A stretch of DNA of 64,000 nt from Fusobacterium naviforme (GTDB lineage: Bacteria; Bacillota; Clostridia; Lachnospirales; Lachnospiraceae): the NCBI GenBank assembly GCA_003014445.1, contig PYGH01000002.1:124001-188000 (forward strand), given 5' to 3'. Within the stretch, counting starts at the first letter, position 1. Each line of letters starts with the position of its first letter. The notes beneath the pieces were generated by a model, which saw only the letters and a list, made by a program, of their open reading frames with translations, was not told where the DNA came from and made no database searches. The position numbers and the translations under genes were made by a program. This document shows positions 1 through 6,692 of the stretch, one piece after another.

Positions 1-894
1 GATGCGGCTTTTCTGGATATCGGAGAGAAGCAGCCGGCGTACCTGAGCTTTGGCCGGGAGAAGACTCTGCACCACGCGGACGGCACAGTGCAGAACAGCC
101 TGAAGGCGGGAGATGAGATTCTGGTCAAGATAAAGAAGGATGCGCACAAGACAAAGGGCCCGCTGGCGGGCTCCGAGTTCCCGGAGCTTAAGGAAGAGGA
201 GCTGCTGCAAAAGGCTGTTTTCTCAAAGGCGCCCGCACTGTTGAGGCGCACATTGCCCTTCTTTGCACAGCTGGCAGAGACCACTCCGCTCCCCGACGAG
301 ATCATCACAGACATCCCTGCGGTCTATGCCGCACTGACAGGAGAGGAACCCCGGCTCCCGGAGCTCTATCAGGAGAGGCTTCCGGCGCGCTTCCGGCGCG
401 AAAGCCCTCCCGTACTAAGCCTCAGCTCCTCTGTCCCGGTCCGATTTTATGCGGACGAAGCACTTCCGCTGACAGCCCTCTGGTCTCTTGAGACTGCGCT
501 GAAGGAGGCGACGGAGCGCAGAGTATGGCTGAAGAGCGGCGGAACACTCATCATTGACCCTGTCGAAGCTATGACCGTAATCGACGTCAACACCGGAAAG
601 AATATACAGGGAAATGACCGGCAGGAGACCATACGAAAGACCGATCTCGAGGCGGCAGACGAGGTGATGCGTCAGCTCAGGCTGCGCAATCTCTCCGGTA
701 TCATACTGGTGGACTTCATCGATCTCAGACGCCGGGAGGACCGGGCGGCTCTGATGGACAGACTGCATGCCCTGGCGTTGCTGGATCCGGTCAAAACGCA
801 GATCGTCGACATCACCCGCCTTCACCTGGTCGAGATCACGAGACAGAAGAGCGGGCAAACTCTCGCGGAGCAGCTGAGAGCAGCGGACAGATGA
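1..894 (+). CDS. rng: Ribonuclease E/G family endoribonuclease, 3' part
   Basis: C-terminal 297 residues of an RNase E/G; the frame is open from base 1, so the 5' end lies outside the window. The family cleaves single-stranded RNA in mRNA decay and rRNA/tRNA maturation. The metal-binding catalytic core is visible: AMTVIDVNTGKN (about residue 195 of the visible part) and GIILVDFIDL (about residue 237), matching the two conserved aspartates of RNase E. The protein stops about 60 residues after the second motif, and no Cys-x-x-Cys Zn-link follows in any frame, so it is a short form. It sits just upstream of rplU, as in many Clostridia. Family assignment is secure; the choice of rng over rne is convention. 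Confidence 0.93.
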   Translation, partial: DAAFLDIGEKQPAYLSFGREKTLHHADGTVQNSLKAGDEILVKIKKDAHKTKGPLAGSEFPELKEEELLQKAVFSKAPALLRRTLPFFAQLAETTPLPDEIITDIPAVYAALTGEEPRLPELYQERLPARFRRESPPVLSLSSSVPVRFYADEALPLTALWSLETALKEATERRVWLKSGGTLIIDPVEAMTVIDVNTGKNIQGNDRQETIRKTDLEAADEVMRQLRLRNLSGIILVDFIDLRRREDRAALMDRLHALALLDPVKTQIVDITRLHLVEITRQKSGQTLAEQLRAADR

Positions 895-912
895 CAGCAG
901 CAGGCGCATCTT

Positions 913-943
913 CCCACCCACATTAATTTTTCATGTGGACGGG
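913..943 (+). terminator. Possible terminator of the RNase G gene
   Basis: Stem CCACAT (918-923) pairs with ATGTGG (933-938), extended after a 2-base internal loop by CCC (913-915) with GGG (941-943). It is followed by ATTTGCTTTT. It lies 19 bases after the stop codon and before the rplU promoter. The U-tract is interrupted, so termination may be partial. Confidence 0.45.
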
Positions 944-999
944 ATTTGCTTTTGGGGTAAAACTGTGACCTCAGCTGTAATTCTGCAGATGAAAATCAC

Positions 1000-1028
1000 T
1001 TGACATATAATTGTCTTTCCCTTATATT
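1000..1028 (+). promoter_or_regulatory. Sigma-A promoter of the rplU operon
   Basis: TTGACA (1000-1005), 17-base spacer, TATATT (1023-1028). The -35 is perfect and the -10 matches at 5 of 6. It predicts a leader of about 85 bases before rplU. Confidence 0.8.
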
Positions 1029-1060
1029 TATTAAGTATGCCGCACAACGGGGCTGTAAGT

Positions 1061-1093
1061 TTCGCACAGTTCGTGCGAACGCCACAGTTGGCG
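1061..1093 (+). ncRNA. L21 leader: two tandem stem-loops before rplU
   Basis: Hairpin 1: TTCGCAC (1061-1067) with GTGCGAA (1073-1079). Hairpin 2: CGCCA (1080-1084) with TGGCG (1089-1093). Both are perfect, stacked directly on each other, and both have CAGT in the loop. The second ends about 10 bases before the rplU Shine-Dalgarno. Firmicutes L21 mRNAs carry an autoregulatory leader (Rfam family L21_leader); position and shape fit, though no covariance check was possible. Confidence 0.65.
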
Positions 1094-1118
1094 AGTAATG
1101 ATAAAAGGAGGTACCAGT

Positions 1119-1427
1119 ATGTACGCGATTATTGCTACCGGCGGGAAGCAGTATAGGGTATCAGAGGGCGATATCATTAAGGTTGAGAAACTCGGAGTGG
1201 AAGCAGGCCAGACAGTTACGTTTGATCAGGTTCTCGCTGTAAACAACGGTGAGCTTGCCATCGGAACCCCGACTGTATCCGGAGCCAGCGTTTCCGCAAC
1301 TGTTCTCAGAGAGGCGAAAGACAGAAAAGTCATCGTCTACAAGTACAAGGCAAAGCTTGGCTATCACAAGAAGAACGGTCACAGACAGCTCTATACTCAG
1401 GTTAAGATCGACAAGATCAATGCCTGA
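1119..1427 (+). CDS. rplU: 50S ribosomal protein L21
   Basis: 102-residue L21 of the large ribosomal subunit, which binds 23S rRNA. It starts MYAIIATGGKQYRV and contains the family stretch VYKYKAKLGYHKKNGHRQ near the C-terminus. An in-frame ATG exists at 1098, but AAAGGAGG (about 1103-1110) is placed for the ATG at 1119, which also gives the normal L21 N-terminus. It is first gene of the rplU-prp-rpmA operon, behind the promoter at 1000-1028 and the two-hairpin leader. Confidence 0.98.
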   Translation: MYAIIATGGKQYRVSEGDIIKVEKLGVEAGQTVTFDQVLAVNNGELAIGTPTVSGASVSATVLREAKDRKVIVYKYKAKLGYHKKNGHRQLYTQVKIDKINA

Positions 1428-1432
1428 GCACT

Positions 1433-1762
1433 ATGATCGAAATACAGCTTTTTAAAGATGCGCAGGGCAGGACTTACGGCTTTCGCTCGGAGGGGCACGC
1501 AGACTATGATGATTTCGGAAGAGATATTGTCTGCGCTGCAGTTTCCGTGCTGGAACTGAATCTTGCAAATTCTACCTCTCAATTTACTTCTGCGCGTTTT
1601 TCCTGTCAGGTCAATGAGAAAAACGGTACCTTTGAGTATCGACTCGCTGATGTGGAAGACAGAGAGGCCGGACTTCTCCTCTCATCCTGTCTGCTCGGAC
1701 TGGAGAGCATAGGGAAGGAGTACGGAAGTAACTACTTAACGATTAGAGATCAGGAGGTGTAA
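1433..1762 (+). CDS. prp: Ribosomal-processing cysteine protease Prp
   Basis: 109-residue Prp (YsxB). This cysteine protease removes the N-terminal extension of ribosomal protein L27 in Firmicutes. The catalytic dyad is visible as His22 ([10 protein letters not shown]) and Cys34 (DIVCAAVS), the same numbering as described for the Staphylococcus aureus enzyme. It lies between rplU (5-base gap) and its substrate gene rpmA (stop overlaps the first rpmA ATG). Placement between L21 and L27 genes is the classic context. Confidence 0.96.
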   Translation: MIEIQLFKDAQGRTYGFRSEGHADYDDFGRDIVCAAVSVLELNLANSTSQFTSARFSCQVNEKNGTFEYRLADVEDREAGLLLSSCLLGLESIGKEYGSNYLTIRDQEV

Positions 1763-1764
1763 TG

Positions 1765-2073
1765 ATGTTGTTCACAATGAACCTTCAGCTGCATGCTCAT
1801 AAGAAAGGTGTAGGCTCCACCAAGAACGGCCGTGACTCCGAGTCCAAGCGCCTTGGCGCGAAGAGAGCGGACGGTCAGTTTGTTCTTGCCGGAAATATCC
1901 TTTACAGACAGCGCGGCACACATATTCATCCGGGAACCAATGTCGGCAGAGGCTCCGATGATACCCTGTTTGCAAAGGCAGACGGTATCGTCAGATTTGA
2001 GAGATGGGGCAAGTACCGCAAGAAGGTTTCTGTCTATCCGAAGGCAGAGCTTGCTGCAGAAGCGGCAGAGTGA
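1765..2073 (+). CDS. rpmA: 50S ribosomal protein L27 with cleavable N-terminal extension
   Basis: About 102 residues. L27 reaches the peptidyl-transferase centre with its N-terminus. The mature part begins at [16 protein letters not shown]. It is preceded by a short extension ending MNLQLH, the segment Prp removes in Firmicutes (usual consensus NLQFF before Ala). GGAGGTG at 1753-1759 favours the ATG at 1765 over the overlapping ATG at 1762; the ATG at 1777 is also possible. The residue just before the expected cut is His where Phe is usual (see findings). Confidence 0.96.
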   Translation: MLFTMNLQLHAHKKGVGSTKNGRDSESKRLGAKRADGQFVLAGNILYRQRGTHIHPGTNVGRGSDDTLFAKADGIVRFERWGKYRKKVSVYPKAELAAEAAE

Positions 2074-2081
2074 TGAATATC

Positions 2082-2098
2082 TTCGGCTTTCAGCCGAA
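2082..2098 (+). other. Small hairpin after rpmA
   Basis: TTCGGCT (2082-2088) pairs perfectly with AGCCGAA (2092-2098), loop TTC. No U-tract follows. It lies 8 bases after the rpmA stop and may protect the mRNA 3' end together with the larger palindrome at 2115-2144. Confidence 0.4.
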
Positions 2099-2114
2099 TA
2101 AATAAGCAGAGAGC

Positions 2115-2144
2115 CGGGCTTCATACTGTACAGTATGAAGCCCG
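2115..2144 (+). terminator. Perfect 30-bp palindrome, likely terminator or attenuator before obgE
   Basis: Arms 2115-2128 and 2131-2144 are exact reverse complements (GGGCTTCATACTG on the left), and even the central TA is symmetric. TTTCAT follows, a weak U-tract. It ends about 40 bases before obgE, so it probably ends most rplU-prp-rpmA transcripts while letting some read into obgE. Confidence 0.6.
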
Positions 2145-2184
2145 TTTCATACTTACATTCAGAAGCATTCAGAAAGAGAGAGTT

Positions 2185-3471
2185 ATGTTTACAGACAGCG
2201 CAAAAATCTTTATTCAGTCCGGAAAGGGCGGAGACGGTCATGTCAGCTTCCGCAGAGAGCTCTTTGTGCCCGCCGGAGGTCCTGACGGCGGAGACGGCGG
2301 AAAGGGCGGAGATGTTATCTTTGAAATCTATGATGGCCTGAATACCCTGACAGATTTCCGCCATGTGCGAAAATATATTGCTGAGAGCGGTCAGCCCGGC
2401 GGAAAAAAGCGCTGTCACGGCGCAGACGGCAGGGATTTGATTGTCCGTGTTCCTGAGGGCACCGTCATCCGGGATGATGAGAGCGGTAAAATCATTGCCG
2501 ATATGTCCGGTGAAAATCGCCGCATGGTGATTCTGCGCGGCGGAAAGGGCGGAATCGGCAATATGCACTTCGCAACTGCCACCATGCAGGCGCCAAATTA
2601 TGCAAAGCCCGGTCAGCCTGCCAGAGGCCTTTTTGTGCGTCTGGAGCTGAAGGTCATCGCAGATGTCGGACTGGTTGGTTTTCCGAATGTCGGAAAGTCC
2701 ACCCTTCTGAGCCGCGTATCCAATGCACGGCCGGAGATTGCCAATTACCACTTTACGACTCTGACACCACACCTTGGCGTGGTAGATCTCGATGAGGGTG
2801 AGGGCTTTGTAATGGCCGATCTCCCCGGTCTGATCGAGGGAGCCTCCAGGGGAATCGGTCTCGGATACAATTTTCTGAAGCACGTGGAACGGACCAAGGT
2901 CCTGGTTCATGTGGTCGATGCTGCCTCTGTCGAGGGCAGGGATCCCGTAGAAGACGTGCGAAAGATCCAGGAAGAGCTGGAAAAATATGAGGCACAGCTC
3001 CTCAATAAGCCGCAGATCATCGCAGCAAATAAAATTGACAGCATCGTTTTAGAGGAAGGCGCAGAGGACCCGATCGAAAAGCTGCGCCGCGCTTTCGAAC
3101 CGGAGATTCCTGTCTATCCGATATCGGGCATGACCGGAGCCGGGATCAAAGAGCTGAAGTATGCGATTTTCTCTGTTCTGAAAACAATGAACCGGGAGGT
3201 CACTGTATTTGAGCCGGAGATGGAAATCGATTACGCAGCAGATTCCAATCTTCCCTATACAGTCGTCAAAGAAGCGGCGCATGTCTACGTCGTTGAGGGA
3301 CCGCGCATCGAAAAAATGCTCGGTTACACCAATCTCTCTTCAGAAAAAGGCTTTGATTTCTTCCAGAAATTTCTGAAGGAAAGCGGAGTGCTCAGAGATC
3401 TTGAGGACGCCGGAATTGAAGAGGGCGACACTGTCCGCATGTACGGACATGCATTTGATTATTACAGATAA
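2185..3471 (+). CDS. obgE: GTPase ObgE/CgtA
   Basis: 428-residue Obg GTPase acting in 50S subunit maturation and stress signalling. The N-terminal glycine-rich Obg fold shows repeated GGKGGDG-type motifs (about residues 10-60). The G domain has GFPNVGKST (G1), DLPGLIEGAS (G3) and NKID (G4). A C-terminal OCT domain follows, ending in MYGHAFDYYR. Length and domain order match the Firmicutes Obg. An AG-rich Shine-Dalgarno precedes the ATG. yhbY follows after 8 bases. Confidence 0.98.
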   Translation: MFTDSAKIFIQSGKGGDGHVSFRRELFVPAGGPDGGDGGKGGDVIFEIYDGLNTLTDFRHVRKYIAESGQPGGKKRCHGADGRDLIVRVPEGTVIRDDESGKIIADMSGENRRMVILRGGKGGIGNMHFATATMQAPNYAKPGQPARGLFVRLELKVIADVGLVGFPNVGKSTLLSRVSNARPEIANYHFTTLTPHLGVVDLDEGEGFVMADLPGLIEGASRGIGLGYNFLKHVERTKVLVHVVDAASVEGRDPVEDVRKIQEELEKYEAQLLNKPQIIAANKIDSIVLEEGAEDPIEKLRRAFEPEIPVYPISGMTGAGIKELKYAIFSVLKTMNREVTVFEPEMEIDYAADSNLPYTVVKEAAHVYVVEGPRIEKMLGYTNLSSEKGFDFFQKFLKESGVLRDLEDAGIEEGDTVRMYGHAFDYYR

Positions 3472-3479
3472 GGAGTGCC

Positions 3480-3779
3480 ATGACAAGCAAACAACGCGCA
3501 TACCTGAAGGGGATAGCAATGACAACAGAGCCCATTCTGCAGATTGGAAAATCCACTCTGACTCCTGAGCTCACACAGGCGGCCGTAGAGGCCTTCCATA
3601 CGCACGAACTGATCAAGATCTCCGTGCTTCAGAACTGCATTGCCGATCCGAAGGAGATAGCACAGGTTCTGGCAGAGCGCACGCACAGTGAAGTCGTGCA
3701 GGTGATCGGAAAAAAAATTGTGCTCTACAAACAGGCCAAGGAAGAGAAGGACCGTAAAATCATACTCCCCTCACGCTGA
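3480..3779 (+). CDS. yhbY: YhbY family RNA-binding protein (CRM domain)
   Basis: 99-residue single CRM-domain protein. YhbY/YqeI proteins bind rRNA and associate with pre-50S ribosomes. Visible family features are the opening (L)TSKQRAYLKG, the central LQIGKSTLTPE loop, and IGKKIVLYKQ near the end. AAGGAG precedes the ATG by 5 bases. It sits between obgE and nadD, the common Firmicutes order. Confidence 0.92.
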   Translation: MTSKQRAYLKGIAMTTEPILQIGKSTLTPELTQAAVEAFHTHELIKISVLQNCIADPKEIAQVLAERTHSEVVQVIGKKIVLYKQAKEEKDRKIILPSR

Positions 3780-3792
3780 TACGGAGGAAGAA

Positions 3793-4404
3793 ATGCGGAA
3801 GATCGCGATACTCGGTGGAACCTTTAACCCCATTCACAACGGACATCTGAAACTTGCAGAAAACGCATGGCGGCAGTTTGCGCTTGATGCCTGCTGGTTC
3901 ATGCCTGCGCCGACGCCCCCGCACAAGGAGAGCCACATGATCACTTCCTATGCGGATCGACTCGCCATGGTGCGGGCAGCGCTGGAACCCTTCCCCTGCT
4001 TCGAGGCCTCTGATTTTGAGGCGCAGCGCAGCGGAAAGTCCTATACCAGCGACACGCTCAGGGAACTGGCTGCCCGTCACCCGGAAATCTCTTTTTCCTT
4101 TGTGCTGGGGGCAGACTCCTTCTATGAGATCGAGAGCTGGCACTGTCCGGAGCTTATTTTAAAGTACGCCGGCCTCATTGTGGCAGACAGAGATTACAGC
4201 AAAAATCATGAGTCTCTCTCCGCGCACGCAGAGCATCTCCGCGCCCGCTACCATGCCCGCATTGATTTTATTCATGCGGAAGAGGTTGATATCTCCTCTG
4301 AGCACATACGCCGCCTCTTTGCCTCCGGACGAGGCGGCGCAGAGCGTCTGATTCCGTCTGCAGTCTACGACTATATCCGTGCGCACCATCTGTATGGGCA
4401 GTAG
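3793..4404 (+). CDS. nadD: Nicotinate-nucleotide adenylyltransferase
   Basis: 203 residues. It joins nicotinate mononucleotide and ATP to deamido-NAD, a step of NAD synthesis. The nucleotidyltransferase motif is at the N-terminus (GGTFNPIHNGH, the HxGH signature) and the second signature ISSEHIRR is near the C-terminus. The frame extends upstream to 3718, but GGAGG at 3783-3787 and the normal MRKIAILGG start place initiation at 3793. It is co-transcribed with yhbY (13-base gap) and yqeK. Confidence 0.97.
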   Translation: MRKIAILGGTFNPIHNGHLKLAENAWRQFALDACWFMPAPTPPHKESHMITSYADRLAMVRAALEPFPCFEASDFEAQRSGKSYTSDTLRELAARHPEISFSFVLGADSFYEIESWHCPELILKYAGLIVADRDYSKNHESLSAHAEHLRARYHARIDFIHAEEVDISSEHIRRLFASGRGGAERLIPSAVYDYIRAHHLYGQ

Positions 4405-4438
4405 GGATCTTTTCTCTTTTATACGGGAACAAAACAAG

Positions 4439-5038
4439 ATGAACAGAGATGAACTGAACAGAATAAGAGAGCTGCTCTACCAGAGCCTGAGCTCCTCAAG
4501 ATATCAGCACAGCCTCGGTGTCGCCTATACCGCCGCCTGCCTCGCAATGCGCTACGGCGCAGACCCGGAACAGGCGGAGCTCGCGGGCCTTCTACACGAC
4601 TGCGCCAAAGAATACAGGGAGGAAGAGCTGCTCAGGATCGGAACGCACTGTAATATTATATTCTCTGCCGCCGAGCTCGCCGCTCCTCAGGTGCTGCACG
4701 CAATCGTCGGACCCTGCATCGCAGAGCAAAAATATCATATCAGCTCTCCGGAAATATTGTCTGCAATACGCTGGCACACCACCGGAAAAGAGAATATGTC
4801 CCTGCTCGAAAAAATCATATTTACAGCAGACTATATCGAGCCAAACCGGGATCACGCCCCTAATCTCTCTGAGATGCGGGCTCTGGCCTTTCAGGATCTC
4901 ACGCAGTGCGTATTTCGAATCACTGAGGATACCCTTCGATTTCTGAAAACACGGAACACAGCAGCAGATCCCATGACACAGCGTTGCTATTTGTGGTTAA
5001 AGGAGAATGGAAATTATGACAACACAGGAAATCGTTAA
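4439..5038 (+). CDS. yqeK: HD-domain Ap4A hydrolase YqeK
   Basis: 199-residue HD-superfamily hydrolase. YqeK proteins cleave diadenosine tetraphosphate symmetrically to ADP. The metal ligands are visible: His of QHSLGVAYTA, HD of LLHDCAKEY, and HxxG/D further on (RWHTTGKE, FTADYIEP). The start is uncertain: 4439 gives the usual N-terminus with a weak GGGAAC ribosome site; in-frame ATGs at 4379 and 4394 lack any. It lies between nadD and rsfS as in Bacillus. Confidence 0.92.
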   Translation: MNRDELNRIRELLYQSLSSSRYQHSLGVAYTAACLAMRYGADPEQAELAGLLHDCAKEYREEELLRIGTHCNIIFSAAELAAPQVLHAIVGPCIAEQKYHISSPEILSAIRWHTTGKENMSLLEKIIFTADYIEPNRDHAPNLSEMRALAFQDLTQCVFRITEDTLRFLKTRNTAADPMTQRCYLWLKENGNYDNTGNR

Positions 5039-5366
5039 GACTGCAGTCAAAATTATGGAGGATAAGAAGGGCAGCGAGATCAAGGTAATTGATATCTCCA
5101 AGGTCTCTGTTATCGCAGATTATTTCATCCTTGTCAGCGGCAGCAACCGCAATCAGACCCAGGCCATCGCAGATGAGATCGAGATGCAGCTCGGAAGAGA
5201 GGGGATAGAGGCAAAGCAGAAGGAAGGCTACAGCAGTGGAACCTGGATTCTTCTTGATTACCGCGATGTCGTCATTCATATCTTTAACAGCGAGGATCGC
5301 AGATTCTATAATCTTGAGAGAATATGGACCGACGGAACCATCGTTGAGGAACCGGAGAGGCTTTAA
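5016..5366 (+). CDS. rsfS: Ribosomal silencing factor RsfS
   Basis: 116-residue RsfS/YbeB/DUF143 protein. It binds L14 and blocks subunit joining when nutrients are scarce. Family features include the VIDISKVSVIADYFILVSG core and SGTWILLDYRDVVIHIF. AAAGGAG (4998-5005) is 10 bases from the ATG at 5016 but only one base from an ATG at 5007, so 5016 is preferred. It overlaps the end of yqeK by 23 bases and is the last gene of the operon, followed by a strong terminator. Confidence 0.96.
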   Translation: MTTQEIVKTAVKIMEDKKGSEIKVIDISKVSVIADYFILVSGSNRNQTQAIADEIEMQLGREGIEAKQKEGYSSGTWILLDYRDVVIHIFNSEDRRFYNLERIWTDGTIVEEPERL

Positions 5367-5405
5367 ATTTTTTTTACACAATAGCATTACACATACGGTC
5401 AGAAA

Positions 5406-5434
5406 ATAAGCGCACGCCTTCCGCGTGCGCTTAT
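5406..5434. terminator. Bidirectional terminator between rsfS and lexA
   Basis: A 12-bp perfect stem, ATAAGCGCACGC (5406-5417) and its complement (5423-5434), loop CTTCC. A T-rich stretch follows on the plus strand. It separates the convergent ends of rsfS (+) and lexA (-), so it can serve both. Confidence 0.85.
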
Positions 5435-5468
5435 CTATATTATTTACATTTTCTCCTGATTATTGTAC

Positions 5469-6095
5469 TCAGTGGCGAAAATAATCAAGGCGAATCAGCC
5501 CCACCACCTTGCCAAGAACAGCGACCTGTTCAACCAAAATTGGCTCCATGCTGTCATTCTCCGGCTGAAGGCGATAGTAGCCCTTCTCCTTATAAAAGCG
5601 CTTTACAGTGGCGCCATCCTCCACCATGGCAACAACGATCTCTCCATTTGCTGCTGTGTTCTGACGCGCAACAATCACCGTGTCTCCATCAAATATTCCC
5701 ACGTTTATCATCGAATCCCCGCGCACCTTCAGCATAAAGGTTTCGCTGTTAGGCAGATAATCTGTCGGAATCGGAAAATAATCCAGAATATTCTGTTCTG
5801 CGAGTATGGGCTCACCGGCAGCCACCTGTCCGAGAATGGGAATATTTGCCAATTCTCTCCGTGTCAGATTAAAATTGTCGTCCACGACCTCTATGGTGCG
5901 CGGTTTCGTGGGATCCTTTCGAATATAACCGTTCTTTTCAAGACTCTCCAGATGTGCATGCACAGAAGAGGTAGAGCGCAGATGCACCGCGTCGCATATT
6001 TCGCGCACCGCAGGCGGATAGCCCTTGCTCAGTATCGTATCTTTTATATAATTCAGAATTTCCTGCTGTTTTTCTGTAATTTTTCCCTGAGACAC
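5469..6095 (-). CDS. lexA: SOS repressor LexA
   Basis: 208-residue LexA, repressor of DNA-damage genes that self-cleaves on RecA filaments. The N-terminal winged helix opens ITEKQQEILNYI. The cleavage site is Ala93-Gly94 (QVAAGEP), and the Ser/Lys dyad is Ser128 (GDSMI) and Lys165 (ATVKRF). The frame extends to 6164, but GGTGGAGG sits 5 bases before a GTG at 6095 that gives the standard LexA start, so GTG is chosen. Four LexA boxes lie upstream in the region shared with the yneA-like gene, so it is autoregulated. Confidence 0.97.
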   Translation of the reverse strand: MSQGKITEKQQEILNYIKDTILSKGYPPAVREICDAVHLRSTSSVHAHLESLEKNGYIRKDPTKPRTIEVVDDNFNLTRRELANIPILGQVAAGEPILAEQNILDYFPIPTDYLPNSETFMLKVRGDSMINVGIFDGDTVIVARQNTAANGEIVVAMVEDGATVKRFYKEKGYYRLQPENDSMEPILVEQVAVLGKVVGLIRLDYFRH

Positions 6096-6172
6096 AGACG
6101 CCTCCACCTTTCCCTGAAATCCGATTGAATGACTGTTATTTTTATTATAATAGCACGAAGACATCTTTTATA

Positions 6173-6186
6173 CAAACCTTTGTTCG
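6173..6186. promoter_or_regulatory. LexA box 1
   Basis: CAAACCTTTGTTCG: AAAC-N4-GTTC, one mismatch from the Gram-positive GAAC-N4-GTTC core. It is the closest box to lexA, 77 bases upstream of its GTG. Confidence 0.7.
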
Positions 6187-6203
6187 ATTTTTGGATATAA
6201 TGC

Positions 6204-6217
6204 CAAACGTTTGTTCT
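6204..6217. promoter_or_regulatory. LexA box 2
   Basis: CAAACGTTTGTTCT: AAAC-N4-GTTC, one mismatch to the core. It starts 31 bases after box 1. Confidence 0.7.
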
Positions 6218-6225
6218 ATTTTCTG

Positions 6226-6254
6226 TTGACAAACATATGTTCGCATATTATGAT
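6226..6254 (+). promoter_or_regulatory. Promoter of the yneA-like gene
   Basis: TTGACA (6226-6231), 17-base spacer, TATGAT (6249-6254). LexA box 3 fills the spacer and box 4 covers the expected start point, so LexA should block RNA polymerase here directly. Confidence 0.8.
6230..6243. promoter_or_regulatory. LexA box 3
   Basis: CAAACATATGTTCG: one mismatch from the Bacillus consensus CGAACATATGTTCG. It lies between the -35 and -10 of the yneA-like promoter. Confidence 0.8.
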
Positions 6255-6260
6255 GGCAAC

Positions 6261-6274
6261 AGAACAAACGTTCT
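6261..6274. promoter_or_regulatory. LexA box 4
   Basis: AGAACAAACGTTCT: a perfect GAAC-N4-GTTC core, 31 bases after box 3 and just downstream of the yneA-like -10. Confidence 0.85.
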
Positions 6275-6343
6275 TTTTTAAAAACCCAAAATCATCAGAA
6301 ACAGCATACAATTGAATTTCTGCAAATAAAAGAGAGGATTTCC

Positions 6344-6658
6344 ATGAAGATGAAAAGATCACACACCGCATATGTCTTCAGAAGACTGATCATGACCGCT
6401 TTATTTCTGACGCTGGTCATTCTTTTCTTTGAACATTCCGCGATTCCGGTACAGGCTGAAGGAAGAGAATCCTTTTCTGCACAGCTTCACTATGCCAGTA
6501 TTAAGCTCTGTGCAGGAGATACCCTGGAGACAGTGGCCGCCAACTACAATACAGGAGATAATCTGAGTGATATGGAGTATATTCAGGAGCTGAGAGAAAT
6601 CAATCAATTAAACGGAGATAAATTGTATCCCGGCTGTTATCTCACTGTTCTGAAATGA
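6344..6658 (+). CDS. yneA: YneA-like SOS cell-division suppressor (TM + LysM)
   Basis: 104 residues: a basic N-terminus, one membrane segment (about residues 14-34), then an extracellular LysM-like domain (AGDTLETVA ... INQLNGDKLYPG). Bacillus YneA (105 aa) has the same build, is divergent from lexA, and delays division during SOS; its LysM domain binds peptidoglycan. Here the gene is also divergent from lexA, with two LexA boxes on its own promoter. An AGAGAGGA site precedes the ATG. Sequence similarity to YneA itself is limited, so the name rests on architecture and context. Confidence 0.8.
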   Translation: MKMKRSHTAYVFRRLIMTALFLTLVILFFEHSAIPVQAEGRESFSAQLHYASIKLCAGDTLETVAANYNTGDNLSDMEYIQELREINQLNGDKLYPGCYLTVLK

Positions 6659-6692
6659 ACACCTGTACTGAAGAGGAGAGAAGAGGTACAAA

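Noticed and set aside
892-960. Frameshift truncating the RNase G gene
   Set aside because: No Cys-x-x-Cys or other family sequence appears in the other frames downstream; a hairpin and the rplU promoter follow at once.
1750-2910. Minus-strand frame of 386 codons opposite rpmA and obgE
   Set aside because: Shadow of two clear plus-strand genes; no recognisable protein.
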